From Marinobacter bohaiensis (GTDB lineage Bacteria > Pseudomonadota > Gammaproteobacteria > Pseudomonadales > Oleiphilaceae): a stretch of DNA of 64,000 nucleotides. The notes below the pieces were generated by a model, which had not been told where the DNA came from, made no database searches, and worked only from the letters and a program-made list of their open reading frames with translations. Below, one piece after another: positions 1 to 9,077 of this stretch (its first letter is position 1; the number at the start of each line of letters is the position of its first letter). The DNA lies in assembly GCF_003258515.1 (NCBI RefSeq), contig NZ_QGEH01000001.1, positions 2,790,001 to 2,854,000 on the forward strand, given 5' to 3'. Made by a program: the position numbers and the translations under genes.

Positions 1-2306
1 AGGTTGTCGATGATCGATTCCAGCGCCCGGTCGAAGATCAGGCCATCATCGAGCATGCTGACTTCTCCCGTGGAAAGCGCCTGGGCCACATCTTCCAGGG
101 TGTATTCCTTGACCTTCGCACCATTGCGGTTAACGAAAATGAACTTGCCGGTCGCCTTGATCACCGCGGCCAGCTTACAGCGGCTCTTCTGGCCGTCGTT
201 GAGCAACTCCACCCAGGAACCCACCCGCAGCTTCTGAGCCATGTCCTGCCAGCGTGGATCAACATCGGCATGCTCGGTCCCGACTGTTTCTTCCGCTGCC
301 GGAGCAACCGGCGCCCGAGGCGCCTCCGGGGTATTCGCGGCCTCGGCAACCGGTGCCGGCTCCGTCGGCTCGCTGACCTGAGGCGCCTGGAACTCGGCGA
401 CAGCCTCAGCCACTGACGCATCAACCGGCGGTTCCGGCGTGTCGACCGGAGCCGCTACCGGAGACTGCAACGCCAGCTGCTGCAGGATATCCACATGGGC
501 CAGCTCCAGATCCCGAATCAGGGCATCGCTGGCGAACGGGTCCCAGGAAATGGAATGCAGGGATTTGCGCAGGTTGTCCACGATGGACGGGATGCGACGC
601 AGCAGTTGGGCGCGGGTTTCATCGGTCACCGGAGCAGGATCAACACTCCACACCAGTTCCCGGGCCAGCTCGACCGAATGGGTCCAGGCATCGCTGCCCT
701 CACCTTCGCGCAAGTAGAGGAACTGCAGCACTTTCATCCAGGGCTCGCCCAGGATGGTATGAACTACTTCAGGAAGCTGGCGACCGGACTGCAGCGGCTC
801 CAGCACCAGGCGGGCCGCCTCACGGGCGCGCTCCTGCCGGGCGCGGCCTTCCTCGGCGTCACGCAGCCGCTGCTCGACCAGCTCTCGGCGGCGCCGGTCA
901 AGATCCATGAAGTGACTGAATTCCGCCAGCAGCTCGGAGAACAGTTCGACATTGTCGGTAAAGTCACCGACAAGACGATCCACCACCGCCTCGATCTTTT
1001 CACGCAGCGGATCACGCTGGCCGGCCGCTTTCTCGGTCCAGCCGATGCCCGCCATGGCCAGCTCGTTGAGCAACTTACGCGCCGGGTGGCCGCCCCGGTT
1101 GAAGAAGCTCCGGTCCAGCAGTGCCACCTTGAGGATCGGGATCTGCAGGCGTCCGATCACCATCTTCATCGCCTGCGGCAGTTGCCGGTCTTCGAGGATG
1201 AAATCGAACAGCATGGTCACCAGGTTGACCACATCGGCGTCCACCTGGTTCAACGACGCCATGGCCTGCCCCTTGCGGGCGAGCATCGTTTCCACCTGCC
1301 GGGTCAGATTGCCTCCGCCGGTGGTTTCTTCCTGGCCGTGCTCCGCATCGTGGACGTCATACCGGCTCTGGAGCTGCGCCAGTTGGCGCATCAGCTCCGT
1401 CGTCGTCATATCCGAGCCCGCACCGGCGCTACTGTCAGCCTGGGCACTGCCCTGCTGGGTGTGCAGCAGGGCCGACAGCTCGGAAAACGTCGCCTGATGG
1501 TCGCCCTCGACGGGAGGAAAACCATCCGGCCGGGTGGAGAGCTCTTCGGCGTCGGTCTGTTGCGGAGCCGACGCCGAGGCCTTGGGCGCCGGTCGTTTCT
1601 TCATCGGTGCGCCCACCGGCGGGCGCTTCATGTCCGGCAACACGCCCTGCTTGATCAGCAGCTCGTTGGCATCGCGGTAAAGACTGTCGAGCCGATGAAT
1701 AAACAGCTTGTCGAACAGCTTGAGCACCACCAGCTTGGCGCGGATATCGATATCGAGATCGTTGCAGGCTTCCTGCAGACCGCTGCAGATCACTTCCGGA
1801 CTGAGCGGCATATGCCGGTCTTCAAGCTTTGCCGCGGGGACCAAGTGCTGGAAACGGTGTACCAGCATGCGGATCAGCTCCTGGTGCCGGTTACGCAGCT
1901 TGTTGATCAGGTTGTCGATGGCCACTTGCTGCTCGTGATCACCGTGATCGACCAGACTGAGAGCCTCCTGATCAATTTCCGTGAGGCCGGAGGAGCGGGG
2001 GCGCGGATCGAACGAGCCCATTTCATTGAAAGCCCGGGCCACCCACTGCTGGATTGACAGGGACATCGCCTTGCGGCGCAGGCGCAGTTCGCGCATGGCA
2101 TCGAAGTAGGCGGATTGATCCTGATTGGAACCGGCCTTGTCGGCCAGGTCGAACAGGGCATCGTCGGCACTGTCGAAGAATTCCGAGAGTTGCGTGCGCA
2201 GGGACTGCCCGGAATAGTCACGCAGCCGGATCAGCGATGCAGGCAACGAGAACGAACGTTCTCCGGATGCCTTGCGCAGATCCACAACGCGATTGTCACT
2301 GACCAT
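1..2306 (-). CDS. DUF1631 domain-containing protein (partial, C-terminus outside window)
   Basis: This long minus-strand frame starts at ATG 2306 (N-terminus MVSDNRVVDLRKAS) and runs off the left edge without a stop, so about 768 residues are visible. It matches my memory of the DUF1631 family, large cytoplasmic proteins of unknown function in pseudomonads and relatives. The body is helical, with a charged region rich in Arg and Glu (RRRRELVEQRLRDAEEGRA) and a Pro/Ala/Glu-rich linker near residues 600-660. The visible C-terminal part (WVELLNDGQKSRCKLA, FIFVNRNGAKVKEYT) looks like a small beta-rich domain; whether it is PilZ-like is a guess. DUF1631 next to nadC is also the arrangement in Pseudomonas. 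No catalytic motif is seen and the biochemical role is unknown. Confidence 0.85.
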   Translation of the reverse strand, partial: MVSDNRVVDLRKASGERSFSLPASLIRLRDYSGQSLRTQLSEFFDSADDALFDLADKAGSNQDQSAYFDAMRELRLRRKAMSLSIQQWVARAFNEMGSFDPRPRSSGLTEIDQEALSLVDHGDHEQQVAIDNLINKLRNRHQELIRMLVHRFQHLVPAAKLEDRHMPLSPEVICSGLQEACNDLDIDIRAKLVVLKLFDKLFIHRLDSLYRDANELLIKQGVLPDMKRPPVGAPMKKRPAPKASASAPQQTDAEELSTRPDGFPPVEGDHQATFSELSALLHTQQGSAQADSSAGAGSDMTTTELMRQLAQLQSRYDVHDAEHGQEETTGGGNLTRQVETMLARKGQAMASLNQVDADVVNLVTMLFDFILEDRQLPQAMKMVIGRLQIPILKVALLDRSFFNRGGHPARKLLNELAMAGIGWTEKAAGQRDPLREKIEAVVDRLVGDFTDNVELFSELLAEFSHFMDLDRRRRELVEQRLRDAEEGRARQERAREAARLVLEPLQSGRQLPEVVHTILGEPWMKVLQFLYLREGEGSDAWTHSVELARELVWSVDPAPVTDETRAQLLRRIPSIVDNLRKSLHSISWDPFASDALIRDLELAHVDILQQLALQSPVAAPVDTPEPPVDASVAEAVAEFQAPQVSEPTEPAPVAEAANTPEAPRAPVAPAAEETVGTEHADVDPRWQDMAQKLRVGSWVELLNDGQKSRCKLAAVIKATGKFIFVNRNGAKVKEYTLEDVAQALSTGEVSMLDDGLIFDRALESIIDN

Positions 2307-2695
2307 GACGACTGCCTCCGAGCACTTGGCTGCGTACAATCGTCCTGGCTGACGATTGCAAACGGCCCATTTCACATGAGTTTACATCCACTCTGGCATC
2401 ATAGGCGGAAACCGCGTCATCTTGTGTCAGGTTTTGTCACCATTTGTGACGGCCCAAACCACGTCACACTTTCAAACGATTTTGCCGCCGTTTCAATCAG
2501 TTGTAATCGCGACTAATTAACGTCGCGATCGCAGGTTGACGCTTTCGGTCACCCGGCCTCACGTTTGCGCCAACACGGGGCCGGCGGCGAAAATCAACCT
2601 TGGCGCGGTCCGGCAGAGCCATTAAACTCCGCTTTTCCGGACGCCCGGCCCAGGCCGGCCCCGAGAACCGCAGCCTATAACCGGAGCCCGAGCCC
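2307..2695. promoter_or_regulatory. 389-bp divergent intergenic region between DUF1631 and nadC
   Basis: No gene is supported here. A plausible sigma-70 promoter for nadC is TTGGCG (2600-2605), a 17-bp spacer and TAAACT (2623-2628). Two palindromes stand out. ATCGCGAC (2506-2513) is repeated inverted as GTCGCGAT (2522-2529) across an 8-bp AT-rich spacer. GTCAC (2436-2440) faces GTGAC (2446-2450) across 5 bp. Either could be an operator; no regulator is identified. Confidence 0.5.
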
Positions 2696-3544
2696 ATGAC
2701 CACCCCTGATCCCGCCCAGCTCAATTCCGCCCGAGCCCAGGCCGTTGCCCTGAGCCTGCAGGAAGATATCGGCAGCGGCGATATCACGGCCCGCCTGATT
2801 CCCGCGGATGTGACGGCGTCGGCCCGGGTCATTACTCGCGAGGAAGCCGTGATCGCCGGGCGTGAGTGGGTCGAGGAAGTGTTCCGCCAGGTGGATCCAA
2901 CGGTCACGCTGACCTGGGCCTGCCAGGACGGTGACCGGGTAACGGCAGACGACACCCTGTTTACCGCCGAGGGGAATGCCCGCAGCCTGCTGACGGCAGA
3001 ACGCTGCGCCCTGAACTGGCTGCAATCGCTGTCCGGCGTGGCCACCCGCTGCCGCCATTACGCCGACCGGGTTGCCCACACCTCCGTGCGCCTGCTCGAC
3101 ACTCGCAAAACCCTGCCCGGCCTGCGCCTTGCGCAGAAGTACGCGGTCACCTGCGGCGGCTGCCACAATCATCGCATCGGACTCTACGACGCCTTCCTGA
3201 TCAAGGAGAACCACATCGCCGCCTGCGACTCCATCGCCAATGCCGTCGCAGAAGCCCACCGGATCGCCCCGGGTCGCCCGGTGGAAGTGGAAACCGAGAA
3301 CCTGGACGAATTCCGCCAGGCCCTTGATGCCGGCGCCGACATCGTCATGCTCGATGAGTTCTCCCTCGACGACATGCGCACTGCCGTAGCCGAAAACAAC
3401 GGCCGGGCACGCATCGAAGCCTCCGGCGGCATCACTGAAACCACCCTCGTCCCCATCGCCGAAACCGGTGTCGACTACATTTCACTGGGCACATTGACCA
3501 AAGATTTGAAGGCCGTCGATCTTTCCTTGCGCCTGAACATGTAG
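2696..3544 (+). CDS. nadC: Nicotinate-nucleotide pyrophosphorylase (carboxylating), quinolinate phosphoribosyltransferase
   Basis: NadC converts quinolinate and PRPP to nicotinate mononucleotide, CO2 and pyrophosphate in de novo NAD synthesis. The 282-residue length is normal for the family. The signature substrate-binding stretch is present: [10 protein letters not shown] (Arg137, Lys138), then [13 protein letters not shown] and FLIKENH, and the C-terminal barrel motifs [19 protein letters not shown] and EASGGI. It starts at ATG 2696 just after a GGAGCCCGAGCCC leader. It stands alone, diverging from the DUF1631 gene, with its own candidate promoter about 70 bp upstream of the start codon. 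Confidence 0.97.
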   Translation: MTTPDPAQLNSARAQAVALSLQEDIGSGDITARLIPADVTASARVITREEAVIAGREWVEEVFRQVDPTVTLTWACQDGDRVTADDTLFTAEGNARSLLTAERCALNWLQSLSGVATRCRHYADRVAHTSVRLLDTRKTLPGLRLAQKYAVTCGGCHNHRIGLYDAFLIKENHIAACDSIANAVAEAHRIAPGRPVEVETENLDEFRQALDAGADIVMLDEFSLDDMRTAVAENNGRARIEASGGITETTLVPIAETGVDYISLGTLTKDLKAVDLSLRLNM

Positions 3545-3694
3545 CATGCTTGTGACACATCGCGTCCCGCTACTCCGGGCTTACAGTCGGTAACCGTAAG
3601 CGTGTATCAACCCATGCAATTCGGAGTAAGCTTGGAGACGTGTGAGTAAATTGTAAAACCGTATGAAATGTAATGGACGCCGGGCAGCCAGGGA

Positions 3695-6526
3695 ATGGAC
3701 GGCCTGCTTTCGCACCGCCCCACGGCCCCAGCTTGCCTGGACCCGTTACTTACCAGGGAAGGGTTTCAATTGAACGCACCAGCTCGTTTGGCCGAGTCCG
3801 CCCGGACCCTGCTGGCTAACTTGCTGATTGCAGCGGCCGTCGTCGCGCTTGCTGTCGTCTGCATTCAACTGCCGTCGGGCGTCACGCCAGTGCCCGCGAT
3901 CTGGCTGCCGTCCGGTTTTGCCCTGGCCCTGCTCGTCCTGCGATTCCGGAGTTCAGCGCTCCCGGTCTTCGTTGGCCTGATCGTGTCCGCCCTGGCGACC
4001 GGTTACCTGACCGGGCCCACCAATAACGACACCATCAACACGCTGGCGGCCAACCTGCTTTCCTATTGCCTTGCGCCGGGGCTGGCGTACTGGGTGTTCT
4101 GGAAGATGTCCCGCAGCCACAACCCGCTGTCGGACTACATTGGCTTCCTCTGGCTGCTCGGCGCCATCACCCTGGGGTCTGTCGCCGCAGCCCTGCCGGT
4201 GACCTATCTGGCGTCGCTCAACGCCACTCCGGACAGCCCGCCGCTGAACGAAGTCCTGCTGTTCGCCTGGTTTGCCCACAGCCTGGGCTGTCTGACCGTG
4301 ACACCGCTGCTGCTAAGCCTGGTGCGAGAGCCATTGGTTGCACGTCTGTTCCAACGCCCCCTGGAATGGCTGCTGTGGCTGGCCGGCCTGCTCTTCATCC
4401 TCGGGCTGACCCTGCATAACGCCCTGCAGGCACTGACCCTGCTGCTGCCGCTGATGACCTGGTCGGCGACGCGCTTTTCCCTGGGCGGCAGCATGCTGGC
4501 CATTACCCTGGCCACCTTTGCGGCGCTGGCCAGCGTCTTCCTGATGGGCAGCCCCGATATGCCCCGCGGCATGGAAGTCCTGCTGGGGGAAACCCTGATC
4601 CTGGCCATCGCCGGTACCACCTGCTACCTGCGGGTCCTGCTGGCCGACCGCGAGCGCGTCGAGAACAGCCTCGAGTCCACGGTCGAGGAGCGTACCCGCG
4701 AGCTCCAGCTCACCAACTTCGAACTCAAGGACGAGATCTTCATCCGAGAACAGGCGGAGAAATCCTTCCGACGCTCGTCCCGGCATTTCCGGGCCCTGTT
4801 CGAGAACACCAGCAACCCGATCATCGTGGTGGATCAGGACAACCTTATCCGCCAGTGGAACAGCGCCGCCGAGTCGCTGTTCGGCTACAGCCGTGACGAA
4901 GCCCTGGACCGCAACCTGCTTGACACCTTTATCCCGCCGGAACAGCGTGACGAGCTGGCCTGGAAGATGACCAAAGTCCTGCACACGGGCCTGGACCGCG
5001 ATCAGATCGAAACCCAGGTCAACAGCTTCGACGGCACCAGCCACACGCTGCTATGGAACCTAAACCGCCTGCACGAAGAAGATGAAGAAGCGCCGGCGCA
5101 CATCATCCTGATTGGCCAGGACATCTCCGAGATCCGCGAAACCCAGAACCAGCTTCACTACCTGGCGCATTACGACGTCCTGACGGACACGGCCAACCGG
5201 CGCCTGTTCGAGGACCGCTGCCGGCAGGCCATCACCAGCGCACTGCGCCACGGCCACTACTGCGCCCTGATCGCGCTGGATGTGGATCACTTCAAACGCA
5301 TCAACGACACCCTGGGCCACGACGCCGGCGACGAGCTGCTGCAGGAACTGGCCCGCCGCCTGCAACGCAACGTACGCCAGGAAGACACCATCGCCCGGTT
5401 GGGGGGCGACGAGTTCGCCATCCTGCTGAATCAGGTCAACGGCGCCGAAGGGTGCGAAAAAGTGGCCCGCAGCATCCTGTCGGCGATCACAGAGCCCGTT
5501 CGCGTACCGAGTGGCGAACTGGTCATCACCTCCAGCATTGGCATCACCCTGGCGCCGGTCGACGGCAAGACCTACGACGACCTCCTCAAGAACGCCGATA
5601 TGGCGATGTACCGCGCCAAGAAGGCCGGCCGCAACAACATCCAGTTCTTCAGCCAGGACATGAACGAGGAAATGCAGCGCCAGATGGACTTGGAGCGGGA
5701 ATTACGCGAGGCGATCCGCGTTGGCCAACTGGACCTCTACTACCAGCCCATCATCAACGTCCGCGACGGGCGCGTGGTGGCGCTGGAAGCCCTGCTGCGC
5801 TGGAATCACCCGACCCGCGGCCTGCTGACGCCACAGGATTTTCTCGATGTCGCCGAACAGACCGGACAGCTCCAGCAACTGGGCGAGTGGGTCTGCCACA
5901 ACGCCTGCCTGCAATCCCGGGCCATCCAGGAGATGAGCCCAACGCCGGTCACGGTCAACATCAATCTGTCGTCGCGTCAGTACAATCACCCGCAACTGGC
6001 GTCCCGGCTGCATCGCATCATCCAGGACACACACCTGGACCCGAGCCTGCTGGCCCTGGAAATCGACGAGCGAGCTCTCAGTGATCGACTTGAGGAAACC
6101 GCAAAAACGCTGGATCGGCTGCGCACGCTCGGCATCGGCCTGGTGCTGGATCGCTTCGGTAGCGGTCTGTCGTCACTGAAACTGCTGCGGGATCTGCCGT
6201 TCGACCAGGTCAAGATCGATCCGGATCTGTTGCAACAGGCCCCGATCGAGGAAAACACGGCAGCCATCGTACACACCCTGATCAACCTGGCGCGCCAGCT
6301 TTCCCTGAAGGTGGCGGCCTCCGGTGTGGAAACAGCGGAAGAAGACGCGTTCCTGCGCGGCGCCGGCTGCCACCTTTTGCAGGGACATAGACTGTGTCCG
6401 CCCCTACCCAGTTCCGGTCTGGGCGAGCTGTTCAGGGATGTGCGCAAGGGACGCCGCCTGCTGCCGGAGGATCATTACTCCATCAGCATGCCGGAAGACG
6501 GCCGACAGAAAGGCACCGACGGCTAA
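3695..6526 (+). CDS. MASE1-like membrane sensor with PAS, GGDEF and degenerate EAL domains
   Basis: This is a cyclic-di-GMP signalling protein of up to 943 residues. The order is an N-terminal multi-helix membrane region of MASE1 type (about residues 30-310), a short coiled coil, a PAS domain (about 360-480), GGDEF (about 495-655) and EAL (about 670-925). The diguanylate cyclase site is intact (RLGGDEF, residues 569-574) and an RxxD product-inhibition site (RQED) lies five residues upstream. The EAL motif is present (Glu698), but the DDFG motif reads DRFG (Asp819-Arg820) and the EGVE glutamate is Ser876. Both are residues required by active phosphodiesterases, so I predict a cyclase with a non-catalytic EAL. 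The ATG at 3695 has poor ribosome-binding spacing. A TTG at 3770, six bases after GGGAAGGG, is an attractive alternative start. Confidence 0.9.
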   Translation: MDGLLSHRPTAPACLDPLLTREGFQLNAPARLAESARTLLANLLIAAAVVALAVVCIQLPSGVTPVPAIWLPSGFALALLVLRFRSSALPVFVGLIVSALATGYLTGPTNNDTINTLAANLLSYCLAPGLAYWVFWKMSRSHNPLSDYIGFLWLLGAITLGSVAAALPVTYLASLNATPDSPPLNEVLLFAWFAHSLGCLTVTPLLLSLVREPLVARLFQRPLEWLLWLAGLLFILGLTLHNALQALTLLLPLMTWSATRFSLGGSMLAITLATFAALASVFLMGSPDMPRGMEVLLGETLILAIAGTTCYLRVLLADRERVENSLESTVEERTRELQLTNFELKDEIFIREQAEKSFRRSSRHFRALFENTSNPIIVVDQDNLIRQWNSAAESLFGYSRDEALDRNLLDTFIPPEQRDELAWKMTKVLHTGLDRDQIETQVNSFDGTSHTLLWNLNRLHEEDEEAPAHIILIGQDISEIRETQNQLHYLAHYDVLTDTANRRLFEDRCRQAITSALRHGHYCALIALDVDHFKRINDTLGHDAGDELLQELARRLQRNVRQEDTIARLGGDEFAILLNQVNGAEGCEKVARSILSAITEPVRVPSGELVITSSIGITLAPVDGKTYDDLLKNADMAMYRAKKAGRNNIQFFSQDMNEEMQRQMDLERELREAIRVGQLDLYYQPIINVRDGRVVALEALLRWNHPTRGLLTPQDFLDVAEQTGQLQQLGEWVCHNACLQSRAIQEMSPTPVTVNINLSSRQYNHPQLASRLHRIIQDTHLDPSLLALEIDERALSDRLEETAKTLDRLRTLGIGLVLDRFGSGLSSLKLLRDLPFDQVKIDPDLLQQAPIEENTAAIVHTLINLARQLSLKVAASGVETAEEDAFLRGAGCHLLQGHRLCPPLPSSGLGELFRDVRKGRRLLPEDHYSISMPEDGRQKGTDG

Positions 6527-6553
6527 TTCCCCTGCCGGAGAGATGGGAAGGGG

Positions 6554-6916
6554 TCAGCGCTGGCCGGACAGGATCGAGTCAATCCGCGCCAGTTCGTTGA
6601 TCAGGACACGGCCGGACACGCTCTCTTTGCGGAAAAATTCCTCCGCCATCGGCGCAATACCCGATACCGCCGGCAGGTCCCTATCCGCCTCAATGAGATC
6701 CTTCATGCGCGGCAGGAAAATGAACTGCAGCCACTGGGGAAAGGTCAGGGTGTCGACGCAGAAAGGCTGGGCGCTTTGCAGCGCTTCCGGGGATGGCGGC
6801 TGGTACTCCCAGTACTCCAGCCGGCGCAGTTCCACTTCGATGGTGAGCAGGCCATCCGCGACGTGCGCGGCGGCGGTTTCAGCTTGCTTGGTCAATGCGT
6901 TACTCCGCCCCGTCAA
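6554..6916 (-). CDS. yqcC: YqcC family protein (DUF446)
   Basis: This 120-residue protein is recognisable as YqcC (DUF446), a small helical cytoplasmic protein of unknown function that in enterobacteria sits beside the tRNA pseudouridine synthase truC. Typical features are a Leu/Glu-rich helix (IEVELRRLEYW), the central FCVDTLTFPQWLQFIFLPRM and the C-terminal INELARIDSIL. Its ATG at 6916 overlaps the stop of the upstream parA-like gene by four bases (ATGA), so the two are probably translated as a pair. It converges on the GGDEF/EAL gene with only 27 bp between them. Confidence 0.85.
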   Translation of the reverse strand: MTGRSNALTKQAETAAAHVADGLLTIEVELRRLEYWEYQPPSPEALQSAQPFCVDTLTFPQWLQFIFLPRMKDLIEADRDLPAVSGIAPMAEEFFRKESVSGRVLINELARIDSILSGQR

Positions 6917-7704
6917 AGGGGTTCAACGTCCACCTTCTCGCCATTGAGCAGGCGGTAAAGATCCTGGTACTGACGCGTCAGGTTGTGCCTGGGCGCATAA
7001 TGCACCAGCGGCTGTCGCGCCTGGTGGGATTCTCTCATTTTAACGGACGCCGATAAACGCACCCCGAGGATGGGCAAGCCCTCCTCCACCAGCTCCTGCA
7101 CCAGGCGCCTGGGCAGTGAGGCGCGGGGCTGGAACTGGTTGGCAATGATGCCTTCGACGATCAGGTCGGGGTTGTGATCTTCCTGCAGATCCTGGATTTC
7201 GCCGAGGATGTTGTACAGCGCCTGCCGGGAGAAATCATCGCAGTCAAAGGGAATCAGGCAACGCTGGGCGGCGATCAGCGCCGAGCGGGTGTAGAAATCC
7301 AGCGCCGGCGCCGTGTCGACGTAGATTTCGTCGAAATTCTCGCCCAGCTTCTTCAGGGCTTCCCGCAGCTTGTAGATCTTGTGCTTGGCTTCGAGCTTGC
7401 GCTCCAGGTAATCCAGCTCGGGGCTGGAGGGCATCACGAAGAGATTGGAAAAACCGGTGGCGTGGACAAACTCATCGGGCCGGCGATTAAAGACCGAAAA
7501 GGAAACCGTCTGTTCAAGCAGATCGGCCACCGTGTCCTTGAGGTCCGCCGCCGGCTTGCCGAGCAAATACTGGGTCGAGTTGCCCTGGGGATCCAGATCC
7601 ACCACCAGGGTACGCTTGCCTTCGGCGGCGCTGATCGCCGCCAGGTTACAGGTAATACTGGATTTCCCGACACCACCTTTCTGGTTGAATACGACGCGTC
7701 TCAT
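6913..7704 (-). CDS. Orphan ParA-family ATPase
   Basis: This is a 263-residue MinD/ParA-type P-loop ATPase. The deviant Walker A (NQKGGVGKSS) is at residues 7-16. The VVDLDPQGNSTQYLLG segment and IYVDTAPALDF (Walker B region) follow. Such proteins dimerise on ATP and position DNA, plasmids or protein complexes. There is no parB-like partner, DNA-binding domain or parS-like repeat nearby, so chromosome or plasmid partition is not supported. The only close partner is yqcC, joined by an ATGA overlap. The cargo is therefore unknown. It ends at TGA 6913-6915 and starts with ATG 7704. Confidence 0.88.
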   Translation of the reverse strand: MRRVVFNQKGGVGKSSITCNLAAISAAEGKRTLVVDLDPQGNSTQYLLGKPAADLKDTVADLLEQTVSFSVFNRRPDEFVHATGFSNLFVMPSSPELDYLERKLEAKHKIYKLREALKKLGENFDEIYVDTAPALDFYTRSALIAAQRCLIPFDCDDFSRQALYNILGEIQDLQEDHNPDLIVEGIIANQFQPRASLPRRLVQELVEEGLPILGVRLSASVKMRESHQARQPLVHYAPRHNLTRQYQDLYRLLNGEKVDVEPL

Positions 7705-7779
7705 GATGCCCTTCCCTTTTGTTGTGCGCGCCGGCGGCTCACGGTGCCGGCGCGGTTGACGTGCAAAAGGACGTGCGCG

Positions 7780-8490
7780 CTACCACCCCATGACGGCTTT
7801 CACGAACGGAATGGTCAGGCGGCGCTGTTCCCGCAGCGAACGCTCGTCCAGGCGCTCGAGGATCGACAGCAACTCTCCGGTATGTCGCGATGCGCGACGC
7901 AGGATAAAACGACTGACATCGTCGGGCAGCACCAGGCCCCGACGTTCGGCCCGGGTACCGAGTATCAGCAGGCGATCCTCGTCGCGCGGCAGTCCCAACT
8001 GCAGCACCACGCCATGTTGCAAGCGGGATGCCAGATCCTTGAGATCCACCTTGAGCTGCCCAGGCGGCGATCCGGCCGCAATGATCAACTGATGGCCGTT
8101 GTCCAGCATGCGGTTGAACAGGTGGAACAACGCCTCTTCCCAGTGCGGATCGCCCAGCACAGCCTCAATATCGTCCAGGCAGACCCGGGCAAAGGCCTCC
8201 ATGCCCTGCAGCGCCCGCGGACCGATCGGCATCAGCTCTTTCAGGTTAAGGCACAGCGCCTTGAGCCCAAGATCCTCGGCGTGGTGGCAGACTGCCTGCA
8301 ACAGGTGGCTCTTTCCAGTGCCGCTGTCACCGCAGACGACGATCACCGGTAGATTGGCGTCTTCTGACAAGGCCTGGAGTTTACGGGCCGGCAAGGCATT
8401 GCGCTGCCCCAGGTAGTTCGCGAATGTAGCGTCGTCGCGCAGACGGACACCGAGTGTCAATTGTGAACCGTCTAGTGAGTTGCCTGCCAT
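7780..8490 (-). CDS. hda: Hda, DnaA regulatory inactivator
   Basis: Hda is a DnaA-like AAA+ protein that, together with the beta clamp, stimulates ATP hydrolysis by DnaA and so prevents re-initiation. I chose ATG 8490, giving 236 residues (MAGNSLDGSQLTLGV), close to the roughly 233 of E. coli Hda. A longer open frame upstream has no DnaA-like sequence. The protein begins with the clamp-binding type QLTLGVRL stretch, then Walker A GDSGTGKS (about 54-61), Walker B VCLDDIE, and the sensor region ASRLQHGVVLQLG. The start lies inside the end of the upstream CDP-alcohol transferase gene (19-bp overlap), a layout also seen in relatives. Confidence 0.93.
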   Translation of the reverse strand: MAGNSLDGSQLTLGVRLRDDATFANYLGQRNALPARKLQALSEDANLPVIVVCGDSGTGKSHLLQAVCHHAEDLGLKALCLNLKELMPIGPRALQGMEAFARVCLDDIEAVLGDPHWEEALFHLFNRMLDNGHQLIIAAGSPPGQLKVDLKDLASRLQHGVVLQLGLPRDEDRLLILGTRAERRGLVLPDDVSRFILRRASRHTGELLSILERLDERSLREQRRLTIPFVKAVMGW

Positions 8491-9077
8491 GCCCGACGCG
8501 CCCAAACCAGAGTGTAATGAAGGCCGCTGATGACCGCGGTGGCGGTAACCAGCCAAATGCCGCATGGCAGTGCCCAGGCCGGCATTGGCAGGCCGGCCTG
8601 GTAAACGACAATCGCCAGCACCACCACAATCTGGACCAGCGTATTGAGCTTGCCCAGCAGACTTGGTGCCATCTCGAAGCGACCGATGAAATAGTGAAAG
8701 GCCAGCGCTCCGCCGACGATCAGGAGATCCCGCCCCAGCACCAGCACGAACAGCCACACCGGCAGGATGCCGGTCAGCGTAAGAATCAGGTAAGCGGTTA
8801 TCAACAGTCCCTTGTCCGCCAGTGGATCCGCGATGGCCCCCACGCGCGATTTCCAGTCGAACTGACGCGCCAGGAAGCCATCAAAGCCATCGGATAACGC
8901 CGCCACCACGAATACCAGCAGCGCCGTCCTGTACTCTTCATGATACAGGGCAATCGCAAACGGGACTATCAGCAGCAACCGGAGAAACGTCAGCGCGTTG
9001 GGAATCCAGCGCCAGCGGTTGATCTCCCTCACCTGGGTGCCCACCTGCTCATTCAGCCGCTGCCTGCGCCGCCCCAT
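8472..9077 (-). CDS. CDP-alcohol phosphatidyltransferase family membrane protein
   Basis: This is an integral membrane enzyme of the family that joins CDP-diacylglycerol to an alcohol such as glycerol-3-phosphate. With ATG 9077 it is 201 residues. The catalytic pattern DG-x2-DG-x2-AR-x8-G-x3-D-x3-D is complete: Asp63, Asp66, Gly67, Ala70-Arg71, Gly80, Asp84, Asp88. Several hydrophobic segments follow. It resembles PgsA-like proteins, but the alcohol substrate cannot be read from sequence. The ATG start overlaps the DUF2066 gene by 29 bp; a GTG at 9044 would avoid the overlap. The order purMN / DUF2066 / this gene / hda is conserved in relatives. Confidence 0.88.
   Translation of the reverse strand: MGRRRQRLNEQVGTQVREINRWRWIPNALTFLRLLLIVPFAIALYHEEYRTALLVFVVAALSDGFDGFLARQFDWKSRVGAIADPLADKGLLITAYLILTLTGILPVWLFVLVLGRDLLIVGGALAFHYFIGRFEMAPSLLGKLNTLVQIVVVLAIVVYQAGLPMPAWALPCGIWLVTATAVISGLHYTLVWARRAWQATH

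Noticed and set aside
495-2057. Long plus-strand open frame of 520 codons
   Set aside because: It is antisense to the DUF1631 gene. The translation is rich in His, Gln, Arg and Leu with no family pattern, while the minus frame encodes a recognisable protein.
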